This document shows, piece after piece, positions 35,983-44,287 of a stretch of DNA of 64,000 nt. The translations under genes were made by a program, and so were the position numbers. The DNA comes from SHLQ01 sp964610745 (GTDB lineage: Bacteria; Actinomycetota; Acidimicrobiia; Acidimicrobiales; SHLQ01): assembly GCA_964610745.1 (NCBI GenBank), contig CAZSYL010000007.1:32577-96576 (forward strand), read 5' to 3'. The notes beneath the pieces are model-generated. The model ran no database searches, was not told where the DNA came from, and saw nothing but the letters and a program-made list of their open reading frames with translations. Every line of letters begins with the position of its first letter. Position 1 is the first letter of the stretch.

Positions 35983-37227
35983 ATGTCATCGTCAAAGGAA
36001 TTCGAACCGGCTTACATGCCGGTCGGCATCCTCACCGCCGCCCTCCAGGAACTCACCCCGCGGGAACAACGCGACCCCGACCCGGATCTCGCGATCGAGG
36101 AGTGGCTCGAGTATGCAAGCGAATGCGGCGCTGACTCGATCGAGCTGTCTGCGGCAATCCACCCGGATTTATCCGATGTTCCGGCCGAAGCAATGCTCGA
36201 TCCTGTGGCCAACACACTCGATTTGCGAGAGGCGTTCAACGAGGATCGGGCCAAGCGTGTCCTCGCCGCAGTGAAGGACACAGGCGTAGAGATTGCCGAC
36301 ATTGCCTACTTTGACAATCTTCTCCATGAAGACCCTGTGCTTCGCCAGGACAAGATCGACTTCATGGTTGCAGCCATGGATGCCGCGGTTCTGCTGGGAG
36401 CTCCCGCAGTCGCTGGGTTCGTTGGCCGTGACCAGTCGAAGACGATGGAGGAGAACCTCATCGAGTTCGAGAATTCGTTTATTCCAATGCTGCGAGCGGC
36501 CAAAGATCGCGGCCTTGAATACCGGGTCGAACAGTGCCCGATGCCGGGCTGGACGCCGAACGACAATTACCACAACAACATTGGCTATGCCCCGGGTATG
36601 TGGGTGGCGTTGCACCAGATCTGCGAGAAGCACGGGGTGGAGGACCAGTTCCGGGTTCATTACGATCCAAGCCACGCGATTCTGATGGGACAGGACACCC
36701 GCTCGATCTTCCAGTACCTCAAAGACGAGGGTTACGCGCACATCATCACCGGCATGCACGTCAAGGGTCAGGTCATCGACTCGAAGGGTATTTCGGGTTG
36801 GGGGTATGGCGGTCAGACCGTCGGTCGCGGTGATTGGGTCGACGGAAAGATGTCCGAAAACCCCGCCGACCAGGCCAATGCCTGGGCAATCCAGACATCG
36901 GTCGCAGAACACGAGCTTCCTGGAACCGCCCGACACGATCCGCTTGCGTATCTACAAAATCGTACGGTCGATTGGCTCGATCATCAGCTCGCTGCTCGCG
37001 AACTGCTCGATGTCGATTTCTCCACGATGCCGATGATCGTCGAGCACGAATACCCGCCTGCGCGGGTTCAGGACAAAGATCTCCTTCGTCCCATCCTCAC
37101 CGGCTCCGTCTCGTTCACACGTAATATCGATCGCGCAGCGGCGGATATGTATGCACTTCAACACGAGGTGCTCGAGTCACAGGGCATACCAATCCAGGGC
37201 ATCGGCCGTCAGGCCTACCGAAGCTAA
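35983..37227 (+). CDS. Sugar-phosphate isomerase/epimerase-like TIM-barrel protein (AP endonuclease 2 family)
   Basis: The 414-residue product starts at the ATG at 35983 behind AAAGGA. It belongs to the xylose-isomerase-like TIM-barrel superfamily: EWLEYASECGADSIELS, VEQCPMPGWTP, HYDPSHAILMG and HVKGQ hold the Glu/Asp/His metal ligands. It is longer than typical members (about 280-350) with a C-terminal segment. Paired with a Gfo/Idh/MocA dehydrogenase, such proteins isomerise or dehydrate oxo-sugars or cleave 3-keto-glycosides. The substrate is unknown. Confidence 0.82.
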   Translation: MSSSKEFEPAYMPVGILTAALQELTPREQRDPDPDLAIEEWLEYASECGADSIELSAAIHPDLSDVPAEAMLDPVANTLDLREAFNEDRAKRVLAAVKDTGVEIADIAYFDNLLHEDPVLRQDKIDFMVAAMDAAVLLGAPAVAGFVGRDQSKTMEENLIEFENSFIPMLRAAKDRGLEYRVEQCPMPGWTPNDNYHNNIGYAPGMWVALHQICEKHGVEDQFRVHYDPSHAILMGQDTRSIFQYLKDEGYAHIITGMHVKGQVIDSKGISGWGYGGQTVGRGDWVDGKMSENPADQANAWAIQTSVAEHELPGTARHDPLAYLQNRTVDWLDHQLAARELLDVDFSTMPMIVEHEYPPARVQDKDLLRPILTGSVSFTRNIDRAAADMYALQHEVLESQGIPIQGIGRQAYRS

Positions 37228-37259
37228 CGCACCCGAACCCACTATCGAAGAGGCATACG

Positions 37260-38591
37260 ATGGAAGAATTTTTCACTGACGTTCCCAGTCCGGTGGCCGT
37301 TGCGAGCGAGGATGCCGGAGATGGTCTTGGTTACCTCGTGTACGACCCGGATCGGATCGTTGCTGGACGCCGAATGGAAGATCACCTCCGAATCGGCGTC
37401 TGCTATTGGCACAGTTTCAACTGGCCCGGCAACGATGTGTTCGGCGCGGGAACCTTTGATCGGCCGTGGCTCGATGCGGGGCAGGACCCAATGGCCGCAG
37501 CACGCCAAAAGCAGGATGCTGCGTTCGAGTTCTTTGCGAAACTCCGGGTGCCGTTCTACTCCTTCCATGATGTGGACATGGCCCCTGAGGGGGCAACGCT
37601 TCGCGAGTCCGAAGCCAACCTGTCCGAAATGGTCGACCGAGCTCAGCAGAAACAGGAGGAGACCGGCGTCCAACTGTTGTGGGGCACAGCCAACGTCTTT
37701 TCGCATCCTCGGTATGCCGCCGGGGCTGCGACGAACCCTGATCCTGAGGTCTTTGCATGTGCCGCGACCCAGGTGCGCAACGCTATGCGAGCCACCCATC
37801 AACTCGGCGGCTCGAACTACGTCTTGTGGGGTGGCCGCGAGGGCTACGAGACGTTGCTCAACACCGACATGAAGCGCGAAGCGGACCAGCTTGCACGATT
37901 TCTTCACCTCGTTGCGGAGTACAAACACTCGATTGGGTTTACCGGTACATTGCTCCTCGAGCCGAAACCTCAGGAACCCACCAAGCATCAGTACGACTAC
38001 GACAGCGCGACCGTTCACGGCTTCCTCGATCGCTACGGGTTGCTCGATGAGTATCGGGTCAACATCGAGGTCAACCACGCGACTCTCGCGGGTCACAGCT
38101 TCCAGCACGAGGTTGCCTACGCGGTGGCGAACGGCTTGTTCGGCAGTGTCGATGCCAACCGCGGCGATCCACAAAACGGATGGGACACCGACCAGTTTCC
38201 GAACTCGGTCGATGAGATGGCGCTGTCGGTCTACGAAATTCTCAAGGGTGGTGGCTTTGAGAACGGTGGCTTTTTGTTCGACACAAAACTCCGACGACAA
38301 AGCATGGACCGCGCCGACCTGTTTCACGGACACATCGGTGGCATCGACACGTTGGCGAAATCATTGCTCGTTGCCGAGGCCCTGCTCGACGATGGAACGC
38401 TCGAGTCGAATCGCGAGGCCCGCTACGCGCGGTGGGACGGGGGCATTGGTGCACTCATCCAGTCAGAGGGAGCAACCCTTGATTCGATCGCGGACGAAGC
38501 AACGGCAAGCAGCTACGCGCCCACTCCGGTCTCGGGCCGTCAGGAGTGGTTAGAGAACGCCGTCAACCGGGTGATCTGGTCGGCGAAGTAA
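37260..38591 (+). CDS. xylA: Xylose isomerase
   Basis: The 443-residue enzyme has complete class II XylA catalytic features: the His in YSFHDVDMAPEG, VLWGGREGYE, LLEPKPQEPTKHQYDYD (metal Glu and catalytic Lys), NIEVNHATLAGH and DANRGDPQNGWDTDQFP. It interconverts D-xylose and D-xylulose and often other aldoses with Mg2+ or Mn2+. No xylulokinase is in the window. It lies between the TIM-barrel isomerase and the Tm-1-like gene, suggesting use in the same pathway. Confidence 0.95.
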   Translation: MEEFFTDVPSPVAVASEDAGDGLGYLVYDPDRIVAGRRMEDHLRIGVCYWHSFNWPGNDVFGAGTFDRPWLDAGQDPMAAARQKQDAAFEFFAKLRVPFYSFHDVDMAPEGATLRESEANLSEMVDRAQQKQEETGVQLLWGTANVFSHPRYAAGAATNPDPEVFACAATQVRNAMRATHQLGGSNYVLWGGREGYETLLNTDMKREADQLARFLHLVAEYKHSIGFTGTLLLEPKPQEPTKHQYDYDSATVHGFLDRYGLLDEYRVNIEVNHATLAGHSFQHEVAYAVANGLFGSVDANRGDPQNGWDTDQFPNSVDEMALSVYEILKGGGFENGGFLFDTKLRRQSMDRADLFHGHIGGIDTLAKSLLVAEALLDDGTLESNREARYARWDGGIGALIQSEGATLDSIADEATASSYAPTPVSGRQEWLENAVNRVIWSAK

Positions 38592-38594
38592 CAC

Positions 38595-38636
38595 AAAGAC
38601 CATCAATCGCAATCTAAAGACGATCAATCGCAATCT
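38595..38636 (+). repeat. Two near-identical 21-base tandem units in the xylA/Tm-1 spacer
   Basis: Bases 38595-38615 and 38616-38636 differ at a single position (C to G at the seventh base). The pair fills much of the 84-base spacer. Confidence 0.9.
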
Positions 38637-38675
38637 TGCGAACAAACAATTCATGGGGACCATAGGGGGAGAAAC

Positions 38676-39872
38676 ATGAGCACGGTATACGTGGTCGGCA
38701 CGGGCGATACGAAGTCACGTGAGCTGGAATATATGGCCGAGACAATCCGAGCCACGGGTGTGGAGACGACCATTGTTGATGTTGGTACGACCGGTCATGA
38801 CTCAACCGCCGATGTCACGCCGGATCAGGTAGCTGCTCATCACCCCGGTGGTGCTGACGCGGTGAAGTCCGATGACCGAGGTGCTGCTGTCACAGAGATG
38901 TCGACAGCGCTGGTCAACTATGTGCTGGCCAATATCGATGACGTAAGCGGCATCATCGGTGCCGGGGGTTCGGGCGGCACTGCGTTGGTGACGCCGGCGA
39001 TGCGAGCGCTCCCGGTTGGAGTGCCGAAGGTGATGGTGTCGACAGTTGCGTCGGCAAACGTTGCTCCGTACGTCGGGCCATCGGACATTGCAATGATGTA
39101 CTCGGTAACCGATGTTTCGGGTATCAATCGAATCTCTCGTCAGGTGCTTGGAAACGCTGCCCACGCAGTTGCTGGAATGGTGAATTGGTCGGTGCCCGTC
39201 GGCGCCGATGACAAGGCCGCTGTTGGCCTGACGATGTTTGGAGTCACCACGCCACTCGTGACTCGTCTCGCCGAAAGGCTCGAGGGGGACTATGACCCAC
39301 TGGTCTTTCACGCAACGGGAACGGGCGGACGCTCGATGGAGAAGCTCGTGGGTTCGGGAATGATTGGATCTGTCCTCGACATGACGACCACCGAGATTGC
39401 TGATCTTCTCGTCGGCGGAGTCTTCGCTGCCGAATCCGATCGAATCGACGTGATCGCCGAGACTCGTGTCCCATATGTCGGATCGGTTGGCGCGTGCGAC
39501 ATGGTCAACTTCGGTGCGGTTGAGACGGTGCCGGAAAAATTCAAGGACCGGAAACTACACGTGCACAATTCTGAGGTCACCCTCATGCGCACAACGGCCG
39601 AAGAGAACAGTGCGATCGGCGAGTTCATTGCGGAGAAGCTCAACGCGTGCGAAGGGCCGGTTCGGTTCCTGTTGCCATTGGGCGGCGTGTCGATGATCGA
39701 TGCTCCCGGCCAGCCGTTTCACGACCCCGAAGCCGACGCCGCTCTCTTCAGCGCAATCGAGCAGAACGTACATCAGACCGACGACCGCCAGGTCATACGA
39801 GTCGATGCGCACATCAACGACGATGCCTTTGGTGACGCTGCACTCGCGGCGTTTGGCGAAGTGACCGCCTGA
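38676..39872 (+). CDS. Tm-1-like ATP-binding domain protein (UPF0261)
   Basis: The 398-residue protein starts behind GGGGGAGAAAC and matches UPF0261: VYVVGTGDTKSRELEYM, GIIGAGGSGGTALVTPAMRALPVGVPKVMVSTVAS, GPSDIAMMYSVTDVSGIN and MFGVTTPLVTRL. In plants the same domain forms the N-terminal half of the Tm-1 virus-resistance protein, fused to a TIM-barrel domain of the kind encoded by the next gene. Bacterial function is unknown; an ATP-binding catabolic step is plausible from context. Confidence 0.9.
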   Translation: MSTVYVVGTGDTKSRELEYMAETIRATGVETTIVDVGTTGHDSTADVTPDQVAAHHPGGADAVKSDDRGAAVTEMSTALVNYVLANIDDVSGIIGAGGSGGTALVTPAMRALPVGVPKVMVSTVASANVAPYVGPSDIAMMYSVTDVSGINRISRQVLGNAAHAVAGMVNWSVPVGADDKAAVGLTMFGVTTPLVTRLAERLEGDYDPLVFHATGTGGRSMEKLVGSGMIGSVLDMTTTEIADLLVGGVFAAESDRIDVIAETRVPYVGSVGACDMVNFGAVETVPEKFKDRKLHVHNSEVTLMRTTAEENSAIGEFIAEKLNACEGPVRFLLPLGGVSMIDAPGQPFHDPEADAALFSAIEQNVHQTDDRQVIRVDAHINDDAFGDAALAAFGEVTA

Positions 39873-39897
39873 GCGGTCGGTACGAAAGGAACAACAC

Positions 39898-40728
39898 ATG
39901 TCTGCACCAACACGAGACGAAGTCCTCACCAAATTCAAGGGAATGATCGAACGCAATGAACCCATTGTTGGCGGCGGAGCAGGTACTGGATTGTCTGCTA
40001 AGTGGGAGGAGGCTGGCGGGATCGACCTGATCGTCATCTACAACTCCGGTCGATACCGTATGGCTGGCCGCGGCTCACTCGCTGGGTTGATGGCGTATGG
40101 AAACGCCAACGAGATCGTCGTTGACATGGCCAAGGAAGTGCTTCCTGTCGTGAAGCACACCCCGGTGCTCGCTGGTGTGAACGGCACCGATCCGTTTATG
40201 TCGCTCGACGTCTTTCTTCCAGAGCTCGAACGCCTCGGGTTTGCTGGGGTGCAGAACTTCCCAACCGTTGGACTCATCGATGGAGTCTTCCGGCAGAACC
40301 TGGAAGAAACGGGCATGAGCTATGACTTGGAGGTCGAGATGATCGCGGCTGCGCACGAGCGTGGCATGTTGACCACCCCGTATGTGTTTAGCGAAGAAGA
40401 TGCCATCGCCATGACCGAAGCTGGTGCCGACATCATTGTCTCCCACATGGGTCTCACCACCGGCGGAAGCATCGGTGCCGAGACCGCGCTGACGCTCGAA
40501 GGTTGTGTCGAGAAGATCGATTCGTGGGCGGCTGCTGCTCGTAGCGTCCGAGAGGATGTCATCGTTCTCTGTCACGGCGGTCCAATCGCAATGCCCGATG
40601 ATGCGTCATTTGTTCTGCAGAACTCGACCGGCATCAATGGCTTCTACGGTGCATCGAGCATGGAACGACTGCCCGCCGAACAGGCTCTGAAAGCCCAAAC
40701 TGAAGCATTTAAGTCCATCACGTTCTAA
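39898..40728 (+). CDS. Phosphoenolpyruvate hydrolase family (TIM-barrel) protein
   Basis: The 276-residue protein starts at ATG 39898 behind GAAAGGA. It matches the PEP-hydrolase-like PF09370 family: PIVGGGAGTGLSAKWEEAGGIDLIVIYNSGRYRMAGRGSL (shortened here), GFAGVQNFPTVGLIDG and SHMGLTTGG. The family is related to PEP mutase/isocitrate-lyase-like barrels, with true substrates unknown. It is the bacterial counterpart of the C-terminal half of plant Tm-1, and the preceding UPF0261 gene gives the N-terminal half. Its C-terminal codons and stop are repeated in the spacer. Confidence 0.88.
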   Translation: MSAPTRDEVLTKFKGMIERNEPIVGGGAGTGLSAKWEEAGGIDLIVIYNSGRYRMAGRGSLAGLMAYGNANEIVVDMAKEVLPVVKHTPVLAGVNGTDPFMSLDVFLPELERLGFAGVQNFPTVGLIDGVFRQNLEETGMSYDLEVEMIAAAHERGMLTTPYVFSEEDAIAMTEAGADIIVSHMGLTTGGSIGAETALTLEGCVEKIDSWAAAARSVREDVIVLCHGGPIAMPDDASFVLQNSTGINGFYGASSMERLPAEQALKAQTEAFKSITF

Positions 40729-40760
40729 CCCATCACGTTCTAAAAATACGTTCTAAAAAT
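40715..40760 (+). repeat. Triplicated gene tail with three stop codons
   Basis: CCATCACGTTCTAA occurs at 40715-40728 (the true gene end) and at 40730-40743. ACGTTCTAAAAAT occurs at 40735-40747 and 40748-40760. Thus the terminal ACGTTCTAA is present three times before the cupin ribosome-binding site. Confidence 0.92.
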
Positions 40761-40774
40761 AAGGAGAGGGTCAC

Positions 40775-41179
40775 GTGTGTTTTGTATGCGTCGATGATGT
40801 CGAGTGGGAAGAACTCGATTGGGGAAAGCTCGGATGGGTAGTCCGCCCAAAGAACGTGCCCGAATCGGCGAATATTTGTGTGCTCGACGTTCTCATCGAA
40901 CCCGGGCAAGGCCACGACTTCCATCGCCATCCGAACCAGGAGGAGGTGGTTCTTGTCCGCAGTGGAACGGTGGAACAATGGGTAGGTGAACAAAAGAAAG
41001 TGCTCACCGCAGGCGATGTCGTCTTCATCCCTCAGGACATGGTGCATGCGACGTTCGTTTCGCCAGACGCTCACGCGGGGGCGAATTTGTTTGTGATGCT
41101 CGGGCCAAGTCATGGTCTCGACGGATACGAGGCCGTCGACGCATCGACCGAAGAACCCTGGGCCTCGTTGCGGTCTTGA
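40775..41179 (+). CDS. Cupin-domain protein
   Basis: The 134-residue protein starts at a GTG behind AAGGAG. It is a single cupin barrel: motif 1 reads HDFHRHPNQEEVVLVRSGTVEQ (two His and Glu) and motif 2 reads GDVVFIPQDMVHATF. Both metal-site motifs are intact. In catabolic operons such cupins act as isomerases, lyases or dioxygenases, or bind sugar acids. It ends the six-gene catabolic run. Confidence 0.85.
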   Translation: MCFVCVDDVEWEELDWGKLGWVVRPKNVPESANICVLDVLIEPGQGHDFHRHPNQEEVVLVRSGTVEQWVGEQKKVLTAGDVVFIPQDMVHATFVSPDAHAGANLFVMLGPSHGLDGYEAVDASTEEPWASLRS

Positions 41180-41262
41180 GCCGAGTCGGATCTTCACAGA
41201 GCTGTGTCGCAGCCGAAGAGCGTGTCAGGTTCACGAGGAGTCGTCCGCAGCGATCTACAGTC

Positions 41263-42267
41263 GTGTCTGTGAGTCTGACCGATCAAATACGGATGCCAAG
41301 GCGCCAACGCGCTCCGTTCACTTCGATCGTGCAACGTGTGAGTGCGGCAGGTTTGCTCGTGATCTTCGTGGCGCTCGTCGTACGTCTCGGTCGCGACAAC
41401 TACGTCGACGTGACCGGCGACGCGATCGGCATGGTCGATGCCTTGTACTACGCGTCGGTCACCGTCACGACGACCGGCTATGGCGACATCACCGCGATCA
41501 GTCAACCGGGTCGGCTCGCGACGATTTTGTTGATCACGCCGGCAAGGATTCTCTTTCTGATCCTCGTCGTCTCGACGACGGTAGAAGTATTGACTGAACA
41601 ATCCCGCGAGCTCGTTGCCCAGCGCAGATGGAGACAGAACGTGAAAGACCACACAATCATTTGTGGCTTCGGTGCCACTGGATCGGCCGCTGCAGAAGAT
41701 CTGATGGCTCGCGGTCTGCTAGCCGAAGAGATCGTGGTGGTCGATTCGAGCGCAGATGTGGTCGACAAAGCTACTCGACGAGGCTTTGTCGGGGTCAACG
41801 GTGATGCCACCACCACCGAGACCTTGGAACAAGCGGGGATTGGGTCTGCCTCGTCCATCGTCGTGGCCCCGAACCGCGATGATTCTGCGGTGCTCGTTAC
41901 GCTGACCGCTCGCGAGCTGAACCCGACTGCTTATATCGTGGCGGCCGGCCGCGAGCGAGAGAATCTGCACTTGCTCAAACAGGGTGGCGCCAATGAGGTC
42001 ATCGACGCCACTTCTGCGGTGGGGCGCATGCTCGGCATGGGAACGTACTCGCCGAGCGCAGCAAAGGTGCTCGATGATCTACTGGCAGCCGGAGAAGGTC
42101 TTGAACTCGCCGAAGTTGCCCCCGCAATGTCAGACGGAGAGCCTTGTGTCCCAGAGGGAGCGACTCTCATCGGGATCGTTCGCGAGGGTGTCCGGCTACC
42201 GCAAAGCAGTGTCGACCCCACGAATATTAAGAAAAATGATCGAATTGTGGTGCTGAGAGACTCCTAA
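41263..42267 (+). CDS. Two-TM potassium channel with RCK (TrkA-N/TrkA-C) domain
   Basis: The 334-residue product has two membrane helices around the selectivity filter TTTGYGD, then a TrkA-N Rossmann domain (IICGFGATGSAAAEDL, EEIVVVDSS) and a short TrkA-C-like end (NIKKNDRIVVLRDS). It is a Kch/MthK-type K+ channel gated by a cytosolic nucleotide-binding ring. The start is uncertain: a TTG at 41176 would add 29 residues of atypical sequence, and GTG codons at 41263 and 41269 are more plausible. No strong ribosome binding site was seen for any. Confidence 0.88.
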   Translation: MSVSLTDQIRMPRRQRAPFTSIVQRVSAAGLLVIFVALVVRLGRDNYVDVTGDAIGMVDALYYASVTVTTTGYGDITAISQPGRLATILLITPARILFLILVVSTTVEVLTEQSRELVAQRRWRQNVKDHTIICGFGATGSAAAEDLMARGLLAEEIVVVDSSADVVDKATRRGFVGVNGDATTTETLEQAGIGSASSIVVAPNRDDSAVLVTLTARELNPTAYIVAAGRERENLHLLKQGGANEVIDATSAVGRMLGMGTYSPSAAKVLDDLLAAGEGLELAEVAPAMSDGEPCVPEGATLIGIVREGVRLPQSSVDPTNIKKNDRIVVLRDS

Positions 42268-42306
42268 TCTGCCCATTGTTTTAGTTAAGAAAGAGTTTCT
42301 TTACTG

Positions 42307-42331
42307 CTTTTTGGACAAGTTGTCCAAAAAG
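42307..42331. promoter_or_regulatory. 25-base perfect palindrome upstream of the cold-shock gene
   Basis: CTTTTTGGACAA (42307-42318) and TTGTCCAAAAAG (42320-42331) are exact complements around a single G. It lies about 75 bases before the csp start. The T-run precedes and the A-run follows the stem, opposite to a terminator on either strand. A protein operator or a 5'-UTR RNA element is therefore more likely. Confidence 0.7.
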
Positions 42332-42406
42332 ATTGTCGGAATCGGCCTAGTATGGTCAACAACGAGTCGGCCACATTGTCGGCTCAAAAAGTGAAAGCAC
42401 AGTAAT

Positions 42407-42604
42407 ATGCAAGGAACAGTGAAGTTCTTCAACAGCGAAAAAGGCTTCGGCTTCATCTCTCGTGAGGGTCAGGACGATGTATTCGTTCATTACTCCAACA
42501 TCGAGGGAGATGGCTACAAGTCACTCGACGAAGGCCAACTCGTCGAGTTTGAGGTAGGCCCCGGACGTAAGGGTGACGAAGCCCAGAACGTTCGAGTGAT
42601 CTAA
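42407..42604 (+). CDS. Cold-shock domain protein
   Basis: The 65-residue protein is a single CSD with RNP1 (KGFGFIS) and RNP2 (VFVHYSNI) motifs and starts MQGTVKFFNSEKG. It binds single-stranded RNA or DNA as a chaperone. The 139-base region upstream is long and contains the palindrome at 42307-42331, which may be a temperature- or stress-responsive control. A strong intrinsic terminator follows. Monocistronic by layout. Confidence 0.96.
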   Translation: MQGTVKFFNSEKGFGFISREGQDDVFVHYSNIEGDGYKSLDEGQLVEFEVGPGRKGDEAQNVRVI

Positions 42605-42619
42605 TTCTCATGTGAGCAT

Positions 42620-42660
42620 GAGCGCCGTTGCCCCTGGGTAACGGCGCTCGTTTCTTTTTT
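42620..42660 (+). terminator. Rho-independent terminator of the cold-shock gene
   Basis: GAGCGCCGTT (42620-42629) pairs perfectly with AACGGCGCTC (42640-42649) around a 10-base loop, followed by GTTTCTTTTTT. This is a textbook intrinsic terminator 16 bases after the csp stop. Confidence 0.93.
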
Positions 42661-42729
42661 GCCCGAGGTTTGATCTTCGGGTGCTTCGGCCGATGGTTTC
42701 TCAGTTCCCAAAGCGTGAACTGAGGATCA

Positions 42730-44271
42730 ATGACCCAGGCTCGACATCCAATGCAGGTGATCGACGACGGTTCTTCGCGCAAACGCTGGCTTGCTTCGGT
42801 ATTTGTCGTGGCCCTCTTCTTGACCGCGACCGCCGTCGCACTCGTGCTGAGCTCACCCGATCGTACTGCCGGTCCCGACATTGTGTTTGAGGAGAGTGTT
42901 CCGACCGACGTCGTCATGCTCGGCGAAAACAGCACGCTCGAGGTTGAGGTCGAGACCGAGCCAGCAGCGGAGACGATCGAAGTGGATTCGGTCGACGGGC
43001 CCGCGACTGCAGTGCTCGATGCATCGCTGCTTCGCATCGTTCCCGACGCCAACGCTGAGGGGGAAGTTACGGTTGCACTCACGGCGTGCAGTGCGGATAG
43101 TTGCGTCACCACTTCCATCGTTGCCGAAGTGATCCCGGAGAACGACCCGCCGTTGCCGGGCAGCGATGAGGCGTTCACCTCACCGAGCGAACCCTCTCTG
43201 CGAATTCCCGTGCTACTCAACGATGTGGACGAAGAAGGCCAGGAACTCACCATCTTGCGAACCGAGATGGCCGGCGGCGACGGTCGGGTCGAAGTATCTG
43301 CCGATGGTCAAGAATTGATATTCACGCCCGCCCCCGGCGCGTTCGGGCCATGGACGATCTTCTACATCGTCAGTGACGGGGAGGACGGTCTCGCGCAAGG
43401 AACGGTTACCGTCTTCGACGGCGATCTGGCCCCCGAAGTCATCGATGACGAGGCAACGGTCGGCATCGGTGGACAGGTTGACGTGTTCGTGCTCACGAAC
43501 GATCGCGACGACGGCGGAGTGGACGGGCTCACGGTCATCGACGCAAGAATCGAACAACTCCGAGACTCGGTCGATGTCCAGGTGTCGGTTGTCGATGGAG
43601 AGGCCGTCCGCATCGTTGCAGGAACCGAAGTCAAGGTCGTCAACGTCGTCTATGTCGTGGAAGACGAGCGCGGTCGAACCAGCGCTGGCAATGTCGAGGT
43701 CACGATCGAAGCCGTTGCACCCGTTGCGGTCGACGACGAGGCTTCGGTTCGATCCGACGGCGTCGTGTTCGTCGATGTGCTGGCAAACGATCTCCCAGCC
43801 AACGGGTTGGATCGGAATACGCTTCGGGTGCTCTCGAGCAACGCTGCAGAGATTGGCGTCAGTCTGAGCGACGACCTGATCTTGTACGAGCCTCAGGGCG
43901 ATACCAGCGGTGTCTCGATCGTCTACGAGATCTGCACCACCTCTGGTCAGTGCGATACCGCCGAGTTGTCCATTGACGTCGAGGGGGTCCAGAGCGTCCC
44001 TGAGTTTGCGGCGAGCGGCGAGATCCAAGTCCCGTCTCAGCTGGGTCCACAGATTGTTCCCTGGGTTGTTGTGAGCGCGGGGGCTGCACCCATCGAGCCA
44101 GGAACTGCCCTCGATGTGACCACCGATCGCACCGACCTGTTTGCGGTGCCGCCACAGGTCACCGCGACAGGGGCATTGACCTTTGAGCCACTACCCGGGG
44201 CAGTAGGCACCGCGTCGACGACCCTTGTGGTCGATGGGCGCTTCTACCAGTTGTCGATCATCGTTGGCTAG
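42730..44271 (+). CDS. Membrane-anchored protein with tandem Ig/cadherin-like repeats
   Basis: The 513-residue protein has one N-terminal membrane segment (about 23-45, WLASVFVVALFLTATAVALVL) and an acidic extracellular part. It holds several beta-sandwich repeats of the tandem-95/cadherin-like kind, with VDDEA..., VLANDLP or LTNDRD and L.V.......GTV motifs about every 90 residues. Such domains act in adhesion or in surface architecture. No sortase motif or enzyme domain is seen. Convergent with an MFS gene, separated by 12 bases. Confidence 0.75.
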   Translation: MTQARHPMQVIDDGSSRKRWLASVFVVALFLTATAVALVLSSPDRTAGPDIVFEESVPTDVVMLGENSTLEVEVETEPAAETIEVDSVDGPATAVLDASLLRIVPDANAEGEVTVALTACSADSCVTTSIVAEVIPENDPPLPGSDEAFTSPSEPSLRIPVLLNDVDEEGQELTILRTEMAGGDGRVEVSADGQELIFTPAPGAFGPWTIFYIVSDGEDGLAQGTVTVFDGDLAPEVIDDEATVGIGGQVDVFVLTNDRDDGGVDGLTVIDARIEQLRDSVDVQVSVVDGEAVRIVAGTEVKVVNVVYVVEDERGRTSAGNVEVTIEAVAPVAVDDEASVRSDGVVFVDVLANDLPANGLDRNTLRVLSSNAAEIGVSLSDDLILYEPQGDTSGVSIVYEICTTSGQCDTAELSIDVEGVQSVPEFAASGEIQVPSQLGPQIVPWVVVSAGAAPIEPGTALDVTTDRTDLFAVPPQVTATGALTFEPLPGAVGTASTTLVVDGRFYQLSIIVG

Positions 44272-44287
44272 AGAGATCGTGGGCTAA
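44260..44287. repeat. Imperfect duplication spanning two opposing stop codons
   Basis: ATCGTTGGCTAG (44260-44271) and ATCGTGGGCTAA (44276-44287) match at 10 of 12 positions. The first holds the stop of the plus-strand repeat protein; the second contains, on the minus strand, the stop of the MFS gene. Confidence 0.55.

Noticed and set aside
39860..39885. Small hairpin GACCGC/GCGGTC over the UPF0261 stop codon as a terminator
   Set aside because: Only six pairs with a 4-base loop, no T-tract, and it lies inside a tightly spaced operon.
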